Positions 62,005 through 64,000 of a stretch of DNA of 64,000 nt are shown here, piece after piece. How positions within the stretch are numbered: position 1 is the stretch's first letter; each line of letters begins with the position of its first letter. The position numbers were made by a program, and so were the translations under genes. The notes beneath the pieces were generated by a model. That model made no database searches. It saw only the letters and a list, made by a program, of their open reading frames with translations, and was not told the origin of the DNA. The DNA is from Cystobacter ferrugineus (GTDB lineage: Bacteria; Myxococcota; Myxococcia; Myxococcales; Myxococcaceae): positions 411,733-475,732 of the forward strand of contig NZ_MPIN01000004.1 in assembly GCF_001887355.1 (NCBI RefSeq). The letters are read 5' to 3'.

Positions 62005-63945
62005 CTAGACGTCCAGCTCCTCCACCTCGTTGGCGCTCTCCATGATGAACTTGAAGCGCGCGCTGACGTCGCGGCCCATCAAGTCGTTGATGACCTGATC
62101 GGTCAGGATCGGGTTGTCGATGGTCACCCGCAGGCTCTGGCGGTTCTTCGGATCGAGCGTGGTCTCCTTCAGCTCGTCCGGCGTCATCTCGCCCAGACCC
62201 TTGAAGCGCATGACGTTGGGCTTGGCGTTGCCCTTGGCCTTCTCGCGGATGATGCGGTCGCGGTGCCCCTCGTCCAGTGCCCAGTACGTCTCCTTGCCGA
62301 TGTCCACCCGGAACAGGGGCGGCTGGGCGAGGTAGACGTGGCCGGCCTCGATGAGCGGGCGCAGGTGCCGGTAGAAGAAGGTGAGCAGCAGCGTGGCGAT
62401 GTGGTGGCCGTCGCTGTCGGCGTCCATGAGCAGGAAGACGCGGCCGTAGCGCAGCTTGGTGATGTCGAAGTCGTTGCCGATGCCGCACCCCAGGGCGCTG
62501 ACGATGTCCGTGAGCTCCCGGTTGCCCACCACCTTGTCGGTGGAGGCCTGCTCGGAGTTGAGCACCTTGCCGCGCAGCGGCAGCACGGCCTGCGTCCGGC
62601 GATCCCGCCCCTGCTTGGCGCTCCCACCTGCGGAGTCACCTTCCACGAGGAACAGCTCGCTGTTTCCCGGCTCCGTGGCGGAGCAGTCCGCGAGCTTGCC
62701 GGGCAGGTTGAGCCGGTGGCTGACGGCCGTCTTGCGGCTGATGGCCTGTGACGCGGCGCGGCTCGCCTCGCGGGCGCGGGCGGCGAGCACGATGCGCGCC
62801 ACCACCGACTCGGCGATGGACTTGTTGTCGTTGAGCCACTTCTCCAGCGCGGGCCGGATGACGCCGTCCACCTGGGCCGAGGCCTCGGGGTTGTTGAGCC
62901 GCCCCTTGGTCTGCCCCTGGAACTGCGGCTCCACCACGTAGGTGGACAGGATGCACGTCATGCCCTCGCGGATGTCTTCCGCGGTGAGCGTGACACCCTT
63001 GAAGGTCAGGTCGTGCGTCTCGATGTAGTTGCGCACCGCCTTGACCACCGCGCTGCGCAGGCCCGCCTCGTGCGTGCCGCCCAGGGGCGTGGGAATGCCG
63101 TTGACGTACGAGCGGATGTGTTCGTCCGTGGCCTCCGTCCACACCAGCGCCGCCTCCAGCCGCACCCCGTTGTCACGCGAGTGGTAGAAGTGCGCCGTGC
63201 TGCCCGAGGGCACCACGGGCTTGCCGCGCTCGGCCACCACCTTGGTGAGGTACTCGGCGATGCCGCCGTCGTGCTTGAACTCCTCCTTCACCGGGGGCGT
63301 GGCCGTCTCGTCCTTCCAGACGACCGTCATGCCCTTGTGCAGGTAGCTCTTGGCCTCGAGCCGCTCGCGGATGAGCGACGCGTCGAACTTGAGCTTCTCA
63401 CCGAAGATCTCCGGATCCGGCTCGAACGTCATGGACGTGCCGGTGCCGCGCACGGCGCCGTCCACCTTGAGCGGACTGGTCGGCTTGCCCTTGCTGTACG
63501 TCTGCACGTGGCGCTTGCCGTCGCGCTTGATCTCCACCACGAGCTTGCGCGCCAGCGCGTTCACCACCGAGCTGCCCACGCCGTGCAGACCGCCCGAGTG
63601 GATGTAGTTGCCCTGCTCGAACTTGCCGCCCGCGTGCAGCGTGGTGAGGATGATCTCCACCGCGGGCTTCTTGAACTTGGGCATGATGTCGATGGGGATG
63701 CCGCGCCCATCGTCCACCACGGTGATCGTCCGGCCATCCTTGTGCAGCGTCACCTCCACGGTGGACGCGTAGCCGTTGATGACCTCGTCCACCGAGTTGT
63801 CGAGGATCTCCCAGAGCAGGTGGTGATAGCCCGTGGAGTCGGTGCCGCCGATGTACATCGCGGGGCGCTTGCGCACCGGCTCCAGGCCCTCGAGGACCTG
63901 GATGTCCGCGCCCGTGTAGGTCGTCTTCTTGTTGCTCGTCGCCAT
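62005..63945 (-). CDS. parE: DNA topoisomerase IV subunit B
   Basis: A 646-residue type IIA topoisomerase B subunit. The GHKL ATPase part has [39 protein letters not shown] and [15 protein letters not shown]; the transducer has [11 protein letters not shown]; the TOPRIM part has [20 protein letters not shown] and [17 protein letters not shown]. Tail elements [26 protein letters not shown] and [13 protein letters not shown] agree better with ParE than GyrB, and the length lacks the GyrB insertion of gamma-proteobacteria. GGAGAG precedes ATG 63945. GyrB remains possible. Confidence 0.93.
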   Translation of the reverse strand: MATSNKKTTYTGADIQVLEGLEPVRKRPAMYIGGTDSTGYHHLLWEILDNSVDEVINGYASTVEVTLHKDGRTITVVDDGRGIPIDIMPKFKKPAVEIILTTLHAGGKFEQGNYIHSGGLHGVGSSVVNALARKLVVEIKRDGKRHVQTYSKGKPTSPLKVDGAVRGTGTSMTFEPDPEIFGEKLKFDASLIRERLEAKSYLHKGMTVVWKDETATPPVKEEFKHDGGIAEYLTKVVAERGKPVVPSGSTAHFYHSRDNGVRLEAALVWTEATDEHIRSYVNGIPTPLGGTHEAGLRSAVVKAVRNYIETHDLTFKGVTLTAEDIREGMTCILSTYVVEPQFQGQTKGRLNNPEASAQVDGVIRPALEKWLNDNKSIAESVVARIVLAARAREASRAASQAISRKTAVSHRLNLPGKLADCSATEPGNSELFLVEGDSAGGSAKQGRDRRTQAVLPLRGKVLNSEQASTDKVVGNRELTDIVSALGCGIGNDFDITKLRYGRVFLLMDADSDGHHIATLLLTFFYRHLRPLIEAGHVYLAQPPLFRVDIGKETYWALDEGHRDRIIREKAKGNAKPNVMRFKGLGEMTPDELKETTLDPKNRQSLRVTIDNPILTDQVINDLMGRDVSARFKFIMESANEVEELDV

Positions 63946-63957
63946 GACTCTCTCCGG

Positions 63958-64000
63958 CTAATCCTTCTTGGGCTCGGGCAGCGGGACGAACAGAGGCGCG
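63958..64000 (-). CDS. 3' end of an unidentified gene upstream of parE
   Basis: The last 13 codons of a minus-strand frame, APLFVPLPEPKKD followed by TAG, end 12 bp before the parE start codon, so the two are probably co-transcribed. Too little is present to name it. ParC, a common neighbour, is possible. Confidence 0.5.
   Translation of the reverse strand, partial: APLFVPLPEPKKD

Overview
The window is high-GC bacterial DNA with very strong third-position G/C bias. Its gene content points to a predatory myxobacterium of the Archangiaceae/Myxococcaceae type. Markers for this are families largely confined to Myxococcales (DUF2378/TIGR02265, DUF2381/TIGR02268, a TIGR02269/SitA-type toxin lipoprotein, HNH toxin with DUF4265), very large Ser/Thr kinases, and a CorE-like ECF sigma factor. 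The species assignment is inference from gene families only.

Layout. 1-2089: sulfur-stress operon (end of an ETHE1-type persulfide dioxygenase, a YeiH-type exporter, a secreted DsrE-like protein), then a frameshifted remnant. 2735-3547: CorE-like metal-responsive ECF sigma factor. 3720-6920: polymorphic-toxin locus, with an immunity-gene fragment, a SpoIIM-family membrane gene, a SitA-like toxin lipoprotein, its putative immunity gene, and a second fragment of the SpoIIM gene. 7851-13578 (-): tightly coupled B-box / DUF4129 / DUF4350 / MoxR / DUF58 operon. 13661-22487: a multidomain Ser/Thr kinase, a PstS-like lipoprotein, DUF2780, a HelD-like helicase, DUF2378 and a small helical protein. 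23137-26004: PilZ-domain protein with a haem-oxygenase-like diiron protein.

26312-33095: surface and cell-wall genes, namely a polysaccharide lyase lipoprotein, a cysteine-free glutaredoxin-fold protein, a CBM9-like protein, a goose-type lysozyme/peptidoglycan-binding protein without signal peptide, a related LysM/SH3 protein, and a two-TM protein that could be its immunity partner. 33251-41393: alpha/beta hydrolase, DJ-1/PfpI protein, GH3 glucosidase, and a three-gene secreted cytochrome/lipoprotein/DUF1501-like set. 41533-47742: small metabolic and regulatory genes (methyltransferase, two AraC regulators, a TetR regulator with three phased palindromes facing a DUF2306 membrane gene, a serine hydrolase, a VOC protein). 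47888-53862: secreted cysteine-rich peptide, HAD hydrolase, a toxin-immunity pair whose HNH toxin has an in-frame amber stop, and a DUF2381/Ser-Thr kinase pair. 53980-64000 (all -): alpha/beta hydrolase, divergent Rho, SppA fused to a predicted beta-barrel, two PEGA-domain proteins, ParE, and the last codons of an unidentified gene.

The strongest themes are kin and prey antagonism: two toxin-immunity loci with fragments of further copies (3.7, 6.8 and 46.5 kb) and a signal-less cell-wall-hydrolase cluster. The second theme is unusual domain architecture in core proteins (Rho, SppA, ECF sigma factor, DUF4129). I found no rRNA, tRNA, CRISPR array, integrase or complete insertion sequence.
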